Below are positions 1 to 7,524 of a DNA stretch of 27,569 nucleotides, piece after piece. The notes under the pieces were generated by a model. That model searched no databases. It worked only from the letters and a program-made list of their open reading frames with translations, and had not been told where the DNA came from. This DNA comes from a virus. Location of the stretch: the IMG/VR virus record IMGVR_UViG_3300025646_000262, positions 1 to 27,569 of that record. The stretch is one strand, 5' to 3'. A program made the translations under genes and the position numbers. The first letter of the stretch is position 1. Every line of letters starts with the position of its first letter.

Positions 1-3000
1 CAGCGATAGATTGATAGCCGGGAATTTGCTGATTAGGGCGATTGACCACGGGGTCAGGTTGCTGATAGAACCTGGAAGTTGTAGCCTGGAACTGAGGGCC
101 AAACTGGAAGAACTCCCCGTTCTCGTCAACCCCGGATACCGCCAGACGTCCGCTCCATAGAGTGTAGCATTGGTAGTCCGCTGTTAGCTTTCTCGGCAAT
201 ACAGCATTCTGGTAAATCGGCAAACCAATGGAATAGTTGTAGTAGCCGGCGTAAGCCCAGGTGTGGGTATTGGCCACAACGGAAGATGGTGTGTTGAACT
301 CGCACGGCCAACGGGCGGTGGTCAGGGCGTAGCCGTTCACATTAGGGGCCACAGGGATAGCTTCGACCGGCACGAATCTTTCACCCCAGTACTTGGGCTG
401 AAGGAGAGTAAAGATGTCCTCCACAGGGTAACCCATAACATCCAGGAACCGAAGAACGGATCTCTTTGTTACACCCCACAGCGGGTCATAGGCACGACCT
501 ACGGGAGTCTCATTGAGGGACATGATTTGAACTGTGGTGCCAGAGGGCCAATTGGGTTGGAGCTCCGTTGGGTTTGGGTAGAAGCTGTTCTCGGCATTGA
601 GCCCGATGGCATCCAGAGTTGTACCGTTGATGGCAATAACTCGCATGTACTGGATCTTGCTTCCTGTGGCGTCGGAGAGCCGGATGATGCTAAGCTCTTG
701 CTTAGGGTTAGGAATATCTACGGTGGATAGAACATCAAACCGGAAAATGTTGGGCTTATAACGGTAAAGATCGCCAGGAAGTTGCTGGTTCTGAATTCGA
801 GACAGGCGATCAACAATTTGGGTTGTCTGCGTGAAATTACCGCTGTACACGTCGTGGATACACAGGCCCATCGACGGGGTTCCGTCATCCCCGTTCAAGA
901 TGTTGGTGGGTTTTGATGCCGTGTAAGGAATTGTGTAGCCTCGCAGATACGTAGAGTTATCCGGGTAGATGGGGGTATCCGGGTCAGCACCGTACGCACC
1001 TTGGTAGGATGATGTTACCGGCTCCTGTCGAATCAGGGTCGCTGCGGGAACGAACGGAGAATTTGTGTCTACCGGGGGCACCTTAAGAGGACCCGTATCA
1101 TTCTCAAATATGACGTCATAGTAAACATTGTACCAGTAGTTATTTTCAGCTGCGTACCAGTTCTTATAACTGTATGTAGTAGCCTGACCGGTCGAGTTGT
1201 TGATTACCTGGTTCCAGGGACGGGAAACATCGGTCTCGTGGATGTTGATGTAGTAACGATTGTCTTGCTGCGAGTCGAAGATGGAGTAGTTAAATTGGGG
1301 GGACTCAGCCAAGATGGCAGGAGTACACTTTGCCACTGAGAAAATTCGACCCCAGCCACCGGTTTCGCCAGGGTCAAACTGAACGTTAGGGCGAATTGTG
1401 TTGGCATTAACGGCATCGCTGTTCTGGTTCAGACGGAGAACCGAATACAACTCCGGCGCTACACCGATTGGGGAGGAGTTTTGAAATACAAAACTGTAGG
1501 AGCTTTCCAGCTCATCACGAGGGTCTATAAATCTGCGAATAAATGGAACACCCAGATAAGGGAAGGTGGCGGGATCGGTGGGGATGTTGCTATCGCCGAT
1601 CCGCACCCTCAAACTAGCGTAAATAGTGGGATCAGTAGGGTTGAGTATGACGGTAGGGCCTCCATCGTTAGCAAAAAACGCCCGGTAGGTGTTAGTTCCG
1701 TCTGTAACCCACACTGCGGAACCGCCTGCCAGAGAGTACGGCAGAATGTAACGGGGGGAGAATTTTGCGTTCAGGTTGATTCTCTGGATAGTGTCGTTAT
1801 CTGGGTCTGGCGTTATTGAGACAATCCTGCCACCGAGCGAGAGAATTTGCTTGTTTGCGTCATCTGTCGCCTGGGAGTAAAGAAGGGCCAAAGGAACCTG
1901 GAAACCCTCCAGCAGGAAGCCTTTCTGGTTGTTCTGTGCTCCACCGAGAGAGTTGATCCCGGCAAAACCTTCGGACAAAAAGGAGATTGAACCGAAATTG
2001 CTTGTACTGTTCGTCAGTGCGATTTGACCGCCATTTAGAGCCCATACTCCAACGGCGCACCCAATGGTGTACACTGACTGGAGTTGTCCAAACGAGGGGT
2101 TCCTGAAGCGGAAGCCAAAATTGCGAAAGTCACTTTCAATGTTTGTGAGACCTGTGCTGAATCCTGTGGGAGTTACTTCTGTCTCGTAGAAGTACCTCAC
2201 GTTATCAACTTGGGTAGAGTTGAGCAGGTCAAGTTGCTCTTGCCGGGTGATTGCAAATTTAGCCGCAGGGCGCCTAGTAATAGGGCGGGAATAGTAAGCG
2301 GCATCTAGGAGTTTCCACCACTTTTGCTCAACATTTCCGGTGTCGGTATTGTATATTGTGGTGTAAATCTCGTAGGCAGCCGGGTCGTTTTGAAGGGAAA
2401 TAACGGTGCTAGCGTTAATGATGACAGACCGAAAACCTTCTACGACCGACCCATCAAAATCTCCACCGCACATGCCGTACTGAGACCGGACATTTACCTG
2501 GTTGAGGTAAGCAGAAGAGTTGCGAGTGGTGTTAGACGAGGTCGTATCTGGCCTGCGGTCATCCGTAGGGCCAACAATAACATATTCGCCAGAGCTAACA
2601 ATGTCAATACCCTGGGTAATGGCGTCGCCGAAGTAAGTCGGGAAAGCGGCCTGTACCTTTGTGTAGTAGTCCGACAATTCCGCTTCGCTAGCATTCGTAA
2701 ATGCGGAGAGACGGTGAGCGGAATAGAGTTCGTTTGTAACGATGAACTTAATGCCAGAATATGCTACATTGGGTACATCTTCGTATTCAATAAACTTGGT
2801 GAGGGCTAGGGTGTTGCTCTGGTCTTGGGTGGTCAGGTAGAACGTGAAAGTGTCAATTGGGGCTACGTAGTACTGTCCGCTGGGCAGTTTAGAAGATTGC
2901 GGAACATTGGGGGCCAAGGTAACTGTAACCACGTCGTTGTACTGTAGACCGTGGGGTCGGCTGCTACGGAAAACGGCACTCGGGTTTTCTTCAGAGGCTT

Positions 3001-3841
3001 TTGAGATATCGACAATATCTCGAATGTCCACCTTGTCCGAGATGGAGAAATTACTGACGTATGTATTACCGGACCATTTGAAGATGCTGCTCAAGGGCTC
3101 ATTAGCGCCGGCAGCTGCGGGGGACAGGGCAGGGTGTTTGTAGGTGGGGATGTAGGTGGGCTTTACTTCACACTTCTTCAGGTCCATCGCCACGATGGAA
3201 ATACCCGCTGGGACGATAATGCCACCGTCAATCGCATTGAACTTCTGAAGCTGATCGATAGACGGGTTGGTGGTACCTTGGTCGGAGAAGTCTACATCAA
3301 AGTTAGACAGCGCTACTCCGGGACCATTGTTGGCTGTGATTCGAGAGGGAGCAACAAAAATGGTGTATCGGTTAGTTTCCCCAGCATCCGAAGCACCGGC
3401 AATTGCTCGCTGGATGCGAATTTTCGTGAGTTCCAGGATAGCTCTTGTGAGCGTTTGGTACGGCAATGTGCGGCCATCGTTGGTGATGGAGTCATTGGAA
3501 CCAGGAAACTCAGGAGCAACGAATACCACGTTAGGGCTGCCGCCAAGGTAAGGCGAGCTGATTTGTTGCCAAGTTTTTTCGCTATCTTTTACTAAGCCAA
3601 TGTTGACCGTGCCGGACTCGGTATTGTACCACAGCTCCCCCTTCTCGGGAAATGCCGTAGGCGCAACAGGCAGGACAGATGTGGGGCCAACCTTGACGAC
3701 ATTACCATCGGTGGTCTCAAAGAACAGACCGGGGTTGACAGCATTGGTATTCAGGCCGATTTCCCCAGGGTCAAGGTTCGCTGTAGTGGGTCTCTTTCCC
3801 AGTACGGAAGAACGCTTGAAAATTAGTTTAACGGCACTCAT
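1..3841 (-). CDS. Giant virion structural protein, partial (C-terminus outside window)
   Basis: An uninterrupted minus-strand reading frame runs from ATG at 3841 to the left edge, at least 1280 codons with no stop. An in-frame TAG lies two codons upstream, so the start is firm. Residues 1-30 have the K-x-x-F-K-R-S...LxxGExGLNT pattern typical of phage fibre or structural N-termini. A GELWYNTESGTVN module (about 68-80) recurs in other tail genes here, and NDGRTLPYQTLTRAI (about 121-135) resembles the entry to beta-helix-like phage structural domains. The rest is rich in Asn, Thr, Tyr, Pro and Gly, as in beta-rich appendages. A GGGTAAAA site lies 54 nt upstream with a stem-loop between. It is probably a tail fibre or baseplate-attached appendage. 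The exact role is unknown, and the protein is much larger than its neighbours. Confidence 0.85.
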   Translation of the reverse strand, partial: MSAVKLIFKRSSVLGKRPTTANLDPGEIGLNTNAVNPGLFFETTDGNVVKVGPTSVLPVAPTAFPEKGELWYNTESGTVNIGLVKDSEKTWQQISSPYLGGSPNVVFVAPEFPGSNDSITNDGRTLPYQTLTRAILELTKIRIQRAIAGASDAGETNRYTIFVAPSRITANNGPGVALSNFDVDFSDQGTTNPSIDQLQKFNAIDGGIIVPAGISIVAMDLKKCEVKPTYIPTYKHPALSPAAAGANEPLSSIFKWSGNTYVSNFSISDKVDIRDIVDISKASEENPSAVFRSSRPHGLQYNDVVTVTLAPNVPQSSKLPSGQYYVAPIDTFTFYLTTQDQSNTLALTKFIEYEDVPNVAYSGIKFIVTNELYSAHRLSAFTNASEAELSDYYTKVQAAFPTYFGDAITQGIDIVSSGEYVIVGPTDDRRPDTTSSNTTRNSSAYLNQVNVRSQYGMCGGDFDGSVVEGFRSVIINASTVISLQNDPAAYEIYTTIYNTDTGNVEQKWWKLLDAAYYSRPITRRPAAKFAITRQEQLDLLNSTQVDNVRYFYETEVTPTGFSTGLTNIESDFRNFGFRFRNPSFGQLQSVYTIGCAVGVWALNGGQIALTNSTSNFGSISFLSEGFAGINSLGGAQNNQKGFLLEGFQVPLALLYSQATDDANKQILSLGGRIVSITPDPDNDTIQRINLNAKFSPRYILPYSLAGGSAVWVTDGTNTYRAFFANDGGPTVILNPTDPTIYASLRVRIGDSNIPTDPATFPYLGVPFIRRFIDPRDELESSYSFVFQNSSPIGVAPELYSVLRLNQNSDAVNANTIRPNVQFDPGETGGWGRIFSVAKCTPAILAESPQFNYSIFDSQQDNRYYINIHETDVSRPWNQVINNSTGQATTYSYKNWYAAENNYWYNVYYDVIFENDTGPLKVPPVDTNSPFVPAATLIRQEPVTSSYQGAYGADPDTPIYPDNSTYLRGYTIPYTASKPTNILNGDDGTPSMGLCIHDVYSGNFTQTTQIVDRLSRIQNQQLPGDLYRYKPNIFRFDVLSTVDIPNPKQELSIIRLSDATGSKIQYMRVIAINGTTLDAIGLNAENSFYPNPTELQPNWPSGTTVQIMSLNETPVGRAYDPLWGVTKRSVLRFLDVMGYPVEDIFTLLQPKYWGERFVPVEAIPVAPNVNGYALTTARWPCEFNTPSSVVANTHTWAYAGYYNYSIGLPIYQNAVLPRKLTADYQCYTLWSGRLAVSGVDENGEFFQFGPQFQATTSRFYQQPDPVVNRPNQQIPGYQSIA

Positions 3842-3855
3842 GAGCTAAAGAGCAA

Positions 3856-3887
3856 GTTGACGACGTGTAAGGACACGCTTTTTCAAC
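3856..3887 (-). other. Leader stem-loop ahead of the giant structural gene
   Basis: In the minus-strand leader between the GGGTAAAA site and the ATG at 3841, an inner hairpin CGTGT-CCTT-ACACG (plus 3864-3877) is flanked by a matching outer pair GTTGA/TCAAC (3883-3887 and 3856-3860). The complementarity is visible directly. A function, such as leader stability or control of translation, is inference. This leader is longer than those after most other copies of the motif. Confidence 0.45.
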
Positions 3888-3895
3888 TTTTACCC
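3888..3895 (-). promoter_or_regulatory. GGGTAAAA motif, putative late promoter for the giant structural gene
   Basis: Minus-strand GGGTAAAAG begins 4 nt after the TGA of the upstream gene and 54 nt before the ATG at 3841, the longest spacing in the set. It is one of eleven copies in the window. Promoter function is inferred from position and recurrence. Confidence 0.6.
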
Positions 3896-3899
3896 GATG

Positions 3900-4397
3900 T
3901 CACTCTTCCAGGTAGGCAGCCAGAGTTGCTTCCAGTTCAGCAATGCGGTCGGTCAGATTACTCAGCTCGGAAAACTCGCTGTGGTCCATCGTGCTGTTGT
4001 AGGTCTTCATCTGAGCAGCTCCCAGGTCCTTGACCGCCATCTGAGCATCCAGGCGCTCTTTCTCTTTGATTTTTTGAGCCACTTGCTTCATCTGATTCTG
4101 AAGCAATTGGAAGTTGCCCATCCGACGGGACTGAACCATTGCGGCCTGGAGGTTTTCAATTTCCTTACAAACCTGCTCGCAACGCTCGGCAACGGCCTCA
4201 AACTCCGACTTCTTGGCGCCAGAGGGCAGTAGCTCATTGTAGCTATCACGGAGCTTGGAGTTATGCTCGGGCTCTTCCACGGTGTTCCGCTTGTAGTCAG
4301 TCGGATCGTGGCTATAGTCTAAGATTTTATGCCCGTGCTCGGCATAAATTAGCAGAGCTTTTTCTACAGCTTCCTGTGAGATGGAGTCCTTTCTCAT
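3900..4397 (-). CDS. Hypothetical coiled-coil protein (165 aa)
   Basis: I do not recognise this protein. It is highly charged and mostly helical. Residues from about 55 to the C-terminus are rich in E, K, Q, A and L and contain two heptad-like stretches, around ENLQAAMVQSRR...MKQVAQKIKEKE and in the last 25 residues, so it probably forms a coiled coil. The N-terminus has a Tyr/His/Asp-rich segment near residues 18-40. No membrane segment or signal peptide is seen. The start at 4397 lies 33 nt after a GGGTAAAA site and has no clear Shine-Dalgarno sequence. It appears to be a one-gene unit, since another GGGTAAAA copy follows its stop. It could be a scaffold, tape-like or fibre-chaperone component, but nothing in the sequence decides this. 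Confidence 0.75.
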   Translation of the reverse strand: MRKDSISQEAVEKALLIYAEHGHKILDYSHDPTDYKRNTVEEPEHNSKLRDSYNELLPSGAKKSEFEAVAERCEQVCKEIENLQAAMVQSRRMGNFQLLQNQMKQVAQKIKEKERLDAQMAVKDLGAAQMKTYNSTMDHSEFSELSNLTDRIAELEATLAAYLEE

Positions 4398-4422
4398 TGC
4401 CGGACGAAGACATTATAGAGGG

Positions 4423-4430
4423 TTTTACCC
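4423..4430 (-). promoter_or_regulatory. GGGTAAAA motif upstream of the 4397 start
   Basis: The minus-strand motif shares its first G with the TAG stop of the gene at 4430-4762, and starts 33 nt before the ATG at 4397. It is followed 5 nt later by TATAAT, a sigma70-like -10 hexamer. The 15926 copy is followed by TATAAA at the same distance. Confidence 0.65.
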
Positions 4431-4762
4431 TACCAAGCTTTACAGCTCCAGTAGCCTGCTGATAGTTTGCTTTTCTTCTCGTCGCAGCTATGACGAGCAC
4501 GGAAGTTTTTACGGCGACCTGGCTCATTCTTCCGGATCTTCATGTGCTGGTCGCCAAACCGCACGAGCTTTTCTTTCCCGTTTTCGCAGGCCTTTACGAT
4601 GGACTTCTTGGTTGGGTGGTCCGGAGTGCGCTGGGGCTTATTGCAAGGCATAGAGTCCTTGTCCGCAAACTCAGGCATCGGATAACCAAGCGCCATTGCT
4701 TGACGCTCTGCGTAGTCTTCGAGAAAAGTTTTCAAAACTTTTTCGCTAAACGATCCCCACAT
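4430..4762 (-). CDS. Small conserved cyanophage-type protein (NKPxRTPxHPTKK / KACENGKEKLVRFG)
   Basis: A 110-residue basic protein. Its C-terminal two thirds carry MPCNKPQRTPDHPTKK (38-53), KACENGKEKLVRFG (57-70), a KNFRARHSC element (85-93) and a final SAGYWSCKAW. From memory this order matches a small domain of unknown function common in cyanophages and other phages (possibly DUF6321), where the usual ending is close to KMSAAYWADKVKW. A family search would settle it. The conserved Cys and His residues suggest a metal-binding or nucleic-acid-binding fold, but that is inference. GAGG lies 6 nt before the ATG. The gene follows the 44-residue ORF by 2 nt, so translation is probably coupled. Confidence 0.8.
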   Translation of the reverse strand: MWGSFSEKVLKTFLEDYAERQAMALGYPMPEFADKDSMPCNKPQRTPDHPTKKSIVKACENGKEKLVRFGDQHMKIRKNEPGRRKNFRARHSCDEKKSKLSAGYWSCKAW

Positions 4763-4764
4763 GG

Positions 4765-4899
4765 CTACCTCGGCTTGTTCTGTTTGAGGAGAACCTTATG
4801 CTGAGGCACTGATGCCTGGGGGTCTTTATGTGCGGGCTGGTTACTACCACGGTCTTTGTCCCGTGCGTCAAAGCCCATCAGGTGAAGGCGGTCGTTCAT
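4765..4899 (-). CDS. Short hypothetical protein (44 aa), ATGA-coupled
   Basis: A 44-residue hydrophilic ORF. Its ATG overlaps the TGA of the gene at 4896-5462 in an ATGA junction. Its own stop lies 2 nt before the next ATG, and its last codons contain the GAGG that serves that gene. The frame stays open upstream to 4977, but the coupled start at 4899 fits the packing of the operon better. The residues are mostly polar with many K, Q, N and D, and no domain is recognisable. It is supported by its position rather than by homology, and it may serve mainly to pass ribosomes on. Confidence 0.5.
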   Translation of the reverse strand: MNDRLHLMGFDARDKDRGSNQPAHKDPQASVPQHKVLLKQNKPR

Positions 4900-5462
4900 G
4901 TTTCTGCTCCAAAGCGAAGGTAATCGCCAACACTCGCCAGGGAGGTGCCGGCAGTAGCAATCTTGGTTGCTGCCCACGGGGGCAGGTTGTCGTCGGGATA
5001 GAGTTGCCCGAGCATAATATCAATCTTCTCTCGCATCACACGAAGCTGTGTGATAACCATCGAGCCATTGGGCTCACCGGAGTGGAAACCTTCGAAAAAC
5101 TCTTCTTCGGAATAGTTCGGGGCAGCAGCCATCGCCAGGTGGCCGTTACGATTGGATGCCTTCTCAATTTCCTCCATCCGGGGCATGCGGATGCCAGCTT
5201 CCTTCATTTGAGGGTTCTTAGCTGGACCTGTGCCTGGCTCTTTCGGCAGGGCATTGCCCATTGCCATCGAGTTCAGAGGGTTCTCAGCGTGCTCGGCATC
5301 CTTCTTCACCGGGACACAGTTGGGGACCTTTTTACCGTTCTTATTCTTCTTACCGACCATCTCATAACCCTTCCAGCAAGGGTCATTCTTCATTTTCTCG
5401 GCGAATTCGGCATCCCACCCCAGAGCTTGGAGGCGATTCCAGTCATAATCATTCACGTTCAT
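4896..5462 (-). CDS. Phage protein with DPCWKGYEMVGKK motif (188 aa)
   Basis: A 188-residue soluble protein. Residues 27-49 hold DPCWKGYEMVGKK followed by a KxGKxVPNC element, a short motif that recurs, from memory, in structural or head-region proteins of cyanophages and other large phages. The final 29 residues (LPPWAATKIATAG...VGDYL) resemble a second recurring phage element of the type 'LPxWxxxKIxxAxxxxxxVxDY'. The middle is low in complexity and rich in Met, Pro and Asn. The start at 5462 overlaps the upstream gene by 14 nt. The biochemical role is unknown. A capsid-assembly or virion role would fit such motifs but is inference. Confidence 0.75.
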   Translation of the reverse strand: MNVNDYDWNRLQALGWDAEFAEKMKNDPCWKGYEMVGKKNKNGKKVPNCVPVKKDAEHAENPLNSMAMGNALPKEPGTGPAKNPQMKEAGIRMPRMEEIEKASNRNGHLAMAAAPNYSEEEFFEGFHSGEPNGSMVITQLRVMREKIDIMLGQLYPDDNLPPWAATKIATAGTSLASVGDYLRFGAET

Positions 5463-5739
5463 GGGGAAACCTTTGGCAGTGGAATTCGAGTTGCGAGACT
5501 CGCTCGGATAGGCGAAGGTGGTCTTCGCGGAGGGTGTAGCGGAGGGGTAAGTCCGACCGCATGTCTGTTATGGTTGTTTCAACTTTTTGAATGTGAGTAA
5601 GAACGACTTCAATGCGCTTATCATTCTTCTCAAGCATTTGGTCGATGCGTTTGTTGCTTCGCTCGCTGATCCAGGCTAGGCCACCCACGGAGGGAATGAT
5701 TATGCCTGCGATTATTCCCAGGAACGCCTCCAAACCCAT
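5449..5739 (-). CDS. Small membrane protein with coiled coil (holin-like candidate)
   Basis: A 96-residue protein with one N-terminal hydrophobic segment (about residues 4-24, Gly/Ile-rich and ending at LAWI). A charged helix follows, probably a coiled coil (about 26-60), and then a conserved-looking LPLRYTLREDHLRL stretch. One membrane helix plus a coiled coil is the architecture of several small phage membrane proteins, including some holin or lysis accessory proteins, but no lysis enzyme is visible nearby, so the lysis role is only a possibility. Its ATG shares the A of the upstream TAA (TAATG), with GGAG 7 nt upstream, so translation is likely coupled to the 234-residue protein. Confidence 0.75.
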   Translation of the reverse strand: MGLEAFLGIIAGIIIPSVGGLAWISERSNKRIDQMLEKNDKRIEVVLTHIQKVETTITDMRSDLPLRYTLREDHLRLSERVSQLEFHCQRFPHERE

Positions 5740-6443
5740 TACTTATCTCCGCTAGGTAGACCGGACTCACCAGCAGCGAGTCGTTTTTTGACGGACTCGG
5801 GGAGACCCGACTCCCACCCATGCTTTTTAGCGATGGAGATAATCTTGCTCATAATGGAGCGGGGGTTGGCTGCTCGGCCAACAGAAGACCAGGCAGCGGC
5901 CACATCCACGGGGCCAGCGATGGGGAAGGACATGTCGGGACCGGCAAACTCGCCTTTCACCTTACCTTCTTTGAGAGCCTTGCGCTTCTCGGTGCTCCAC
6001 TCACGGTACTCTGCGTCCTTTTGCTTAGCATTGGCGCAGATGGGGCAGCCAGCTCCTTTGCAAACGTGGTCCCTATAGGCCGGAAGCGGCATGCTCAGGA
6101 GCTCAGTGTCTTGTGAGTCTCCTTCGGAGAAACCGTACTCGGCTTTCTTCTTGTTCTTGAAGTCAGCGCTACGGGCCTTCTTACGAGCAAAGATCTCATT
6201 CATTGCGTCTTTACCGTCGGCATTCTCGTTGTAATCACGGTTGACGAGATTGGCCCGACGCTCCCGATGCGCTGCATTCATTTTGAGGATGTCCTCATTA
6301 TGGTCGGCTGCGCCCGATGTCCACTTGGGGCCTGACTTGTTTTGCTTCTTGAGCTGCTCACCGGAGACAGCGTTGCTTGCGTTAATGCCGCCCCCTACTC
6401 CCGGAAGCGAAACACCGCTAAAATCAAATGAGGACCCAAACAT
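5739..6443 (-). CDS. Phage protein with FAGPDMSFPI motif and Cys cluster (234 aa)
   Basis: A 234-residue, strongly basic protein. The C-terminal part carries FAGPDMSFPI (166-175), then DVAAAW, an IISIAKKHGW helix and a LPESVKK end. From memory this matches a short module found in many phage head or portal-region proteins with the pattern 'FAGPxxSFPI...VxxAWxxxGxA...IIxIAxxxG...LP'. C128, C133 and C136 form a possible small zinc site. The middle is Lys/Arg-rich with coiled-coil character. The start at 6443 lies 29 nt after a GGGTAAAA site and lacks a Shine-Dalgarno sequence. It leads a group of five tightly packed genes down to 4430. A structural or scaffolding role is plausible but unproven. 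Confidence 0.75.
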   Translation of the reverse strand: MFGSSFDFSGVSLPGVGGGINASNAVSGEQLKKQNKSGPKWTSGAADHNEDILKMNAAHRERRANLVNRDYNENADGKDAMNEIFARKKARSADFKNKKKAEYGFSEGDSQDTELLSMPLPAYRDHVCKGAGCPICANAKQKDAEYREWSTEKRKALKEGKVKGEFAGPDMSFPIAGPVDVAAAWSSVGRAANPRSIMSKIISIAKKHGWESGLPESVKKRLAAGESGLPSGDK

Positions 6444-6464
6444 AACTGGACACCGTTTGAAAGG

Positions 6465-6472
6465 TTTTACCC
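6465..6472 (-). promoter_or_regulatory. GGGTAAAA motif upstream of the 6443 start
   Basis: The motif contains the TAA stop of the upstream gene (codons GGG TAA) and starts 29 nt before the ATG at 6443. No Shine-Dalgarno sequence separates it from the start. Confidence 0.65.
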
Positions 6473-6826
6473 GTTGTCTTCCTCGTCCTCTCCCTCGAAG
6501 ATTTCGTCAACTACTTCGTTAAGCAGAGCATTGACTTCATCTTCACTCATTCCCTCAATCTCCCCGGCACCGTCCATCACTTCACCGGATAGGTAGGCGT
6601 TGGGGTCGAAGGCGGTTTTGAGGTCCTGGTCGGGACCTTTGCCGGAGGGATATTTCCAGAGGCCCGTATGCTCAATCCAGGGCGACGTGTTGGTTACGAC
6701 GTTGGTAGGCAAGCCAGAATTGTTTGCAACATTTTCTTGATCAGGAGAAGCAAGCTGTTGAGCGTAAGCAGCCCGGAATGCTTCAATAGCGTCCTGATCA
6801 AAGTCGCCGCCGATGCGATTGGTCAT
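6467..6826 (-). CDS. Acidic hypothetical protein (119 aa)
   Basis: I do not recognise this protein. The N-terminal third is helical with an Ala/Gln-rich segment, the middle has Trp, Pro and Gly, and the last 35 residues are very acidic (runs of E and D). The final codons GGG TAA are themselves part of a GGGTAAAA site. The start at 6826 is 31 nt after another copy, so this gene seems to form its own short unit. Acidic small phage proteins can be chaperones, scaffold parts or DNA mimics, but there is no evidence here for any of these. Confidence 0.7.
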   Translation of the reverse strand: MTNRIGGDFDQDAIEAFRAAYAQQLASPDQENVANNSGLPTNVVTNTSPWIEHTGLWKYPSGKGPDQDLKTAFDPNAYLSGEVMDGAGEIEGMSEDEVNALLNEVVDEIFEGEDEEDNG

Positions 6827-6835
6827 GATAGTTGA

Positions 6836-7189
6836 TTATCTTTTGCTGATTTTACCCGTCCGGTCTTGGAGCATTTTGCTATTTCCCATTAGCTTATTCT
6901 TGTACTTCTCAACCTCGTGCTTCACCTCAGCTTTGAGTTTTCCTTCTGAGATCAGACGCTTCTTCTTTTCTTTATCGGTTTCCTCAGGTTCGTTTTCCTC
7001 AGGGATCTCCACCTTTTCTTCCAGGCCCAGAATCTCATCATCGATACCACCAGGGTGAACATCCTTGGTAAGTTGATCTAGGAGGGAGTCCAGGTGATCG
7101 TGCAAGCGCCTACGGCACATTCCATCTACCCCTACGGATAGGGGGCCACAAGGGATCTTATGGTTCTTTATAAGTTCTTTGGCTTTCAT
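6836..7189 (-). CDS. Hypothetical charged protein (117 aa)
   Basis: A 117-residue protein with a Cys/His-containing N-terminal half (KIPCGPL, then MCRRRLHDHLDSLLDQL) and a highly charged C-terminal half of Glu and Lys repeats that is probably helical. I do not recognise a family. AAGGAG lies 8 nt before the ATG at 7189, and the preceding gene stops 2 nt upstream, so the two are in one operon. The 3' end of the coding sequence contains a GGGTAAAA copy that appears to serve the next gene. Confidence 0.7.
   Translation of the reverse strand: MKAKELIKNHKIPCGPLSVGVDGMCRRRLHDHLDSLLDQLTKDVHPGGIDDEILGLEEKVEIPEENEPEETDKEKKKRLISEGKLKAEVKHEVEKYKNKLMGNSKMLQDRTGKISKR
6850..6857 (-). promoter_or_regulatory. 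GGGTAAAA motif inside a gene end, upstream of the 6826 start
   Basis: The motif lies within the last codons of the 117-residue gene and starts 31 nt before the ATG at 6826. Its constant distance from the next start, despite lying in coding sequence, argues for a signal that serves the downstream gene. Confidence 0.6.
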
Positions 7190-7191
7190 AG

Positions 7192-7524
7192 TCAGGCTCC
7201 TTTACGGCGAGGCATCCAGCCATCTGGCATGGTGCTGTAATGAACTCCTTTCTTACGCTCTTTGCGTGGTTTCGGATCTTGACTGTTGGCTTCCCGCATG
7301 GCCATGATCATTGTGTCTCTCATGGTGCGGAGATCCCCCCGAGGAACACTACAATACTTGCTGTCCCGGAAAGAGCGATAAGTGTGAGAAACGTCCGAAG
7401 GGTCATCGTTTTGAAGCATCATGTTCCAGACGCCGAGTGCTTGTGGGTCTTTGAGAATGCCCTGGGGGAGCCTGCTCTCGATTTCGGAGCGGTCAGGGCG
7501 ATTGAAGCGGGTGTCTTTTCTCAT
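7192..7524 (-). CDS. Hypothetical protein (110 aa), TAATG-coupled
   Basis: The frame is open upstream to 7629, but the ATG at 7524 overlaps the TAA of the HNH-domain gene as TAATG, the junction used repeatedly in this genome. I take that as the start, giving 110 residues (MRKDTRFNRPDR...). It has a PQALGVWNMML segment, an SFRDSKYCSVPRGDL stretch, a helix rich in Met and a very basic tail. No family is recognised. The position between the HNH gene and further small unknowns suggests a head or packaging accessory role, but that is weak inference. Confidence 0.7.
   Translation of the reverse strand: MRKDTRFNRPDRSEIESRLPQGILKDPQALGVWNMMLQNDDPSDVSHTYRSFRDSKYCSVPRGDLRTMRDTMIMAMREANSQDPKPRKERKKGVHYSTMPDGWMPRRKGA

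Noticed and set aside
3864-3885. Plus-strand hairpin followed by a T-run, terminator-like
   Set aside because: There is no plus-strand gene to terminate; on the minus strand it lies in the leader of the giant gene and lacks a T-run, so it is treated as a leader hairpin.
4812-5600. Plus-strand open frame of 262 codons
   Set aside because: It lies antisense to several tightly packed minus-strand genes with recognisable motifs; its composition is that of a shadow frame.
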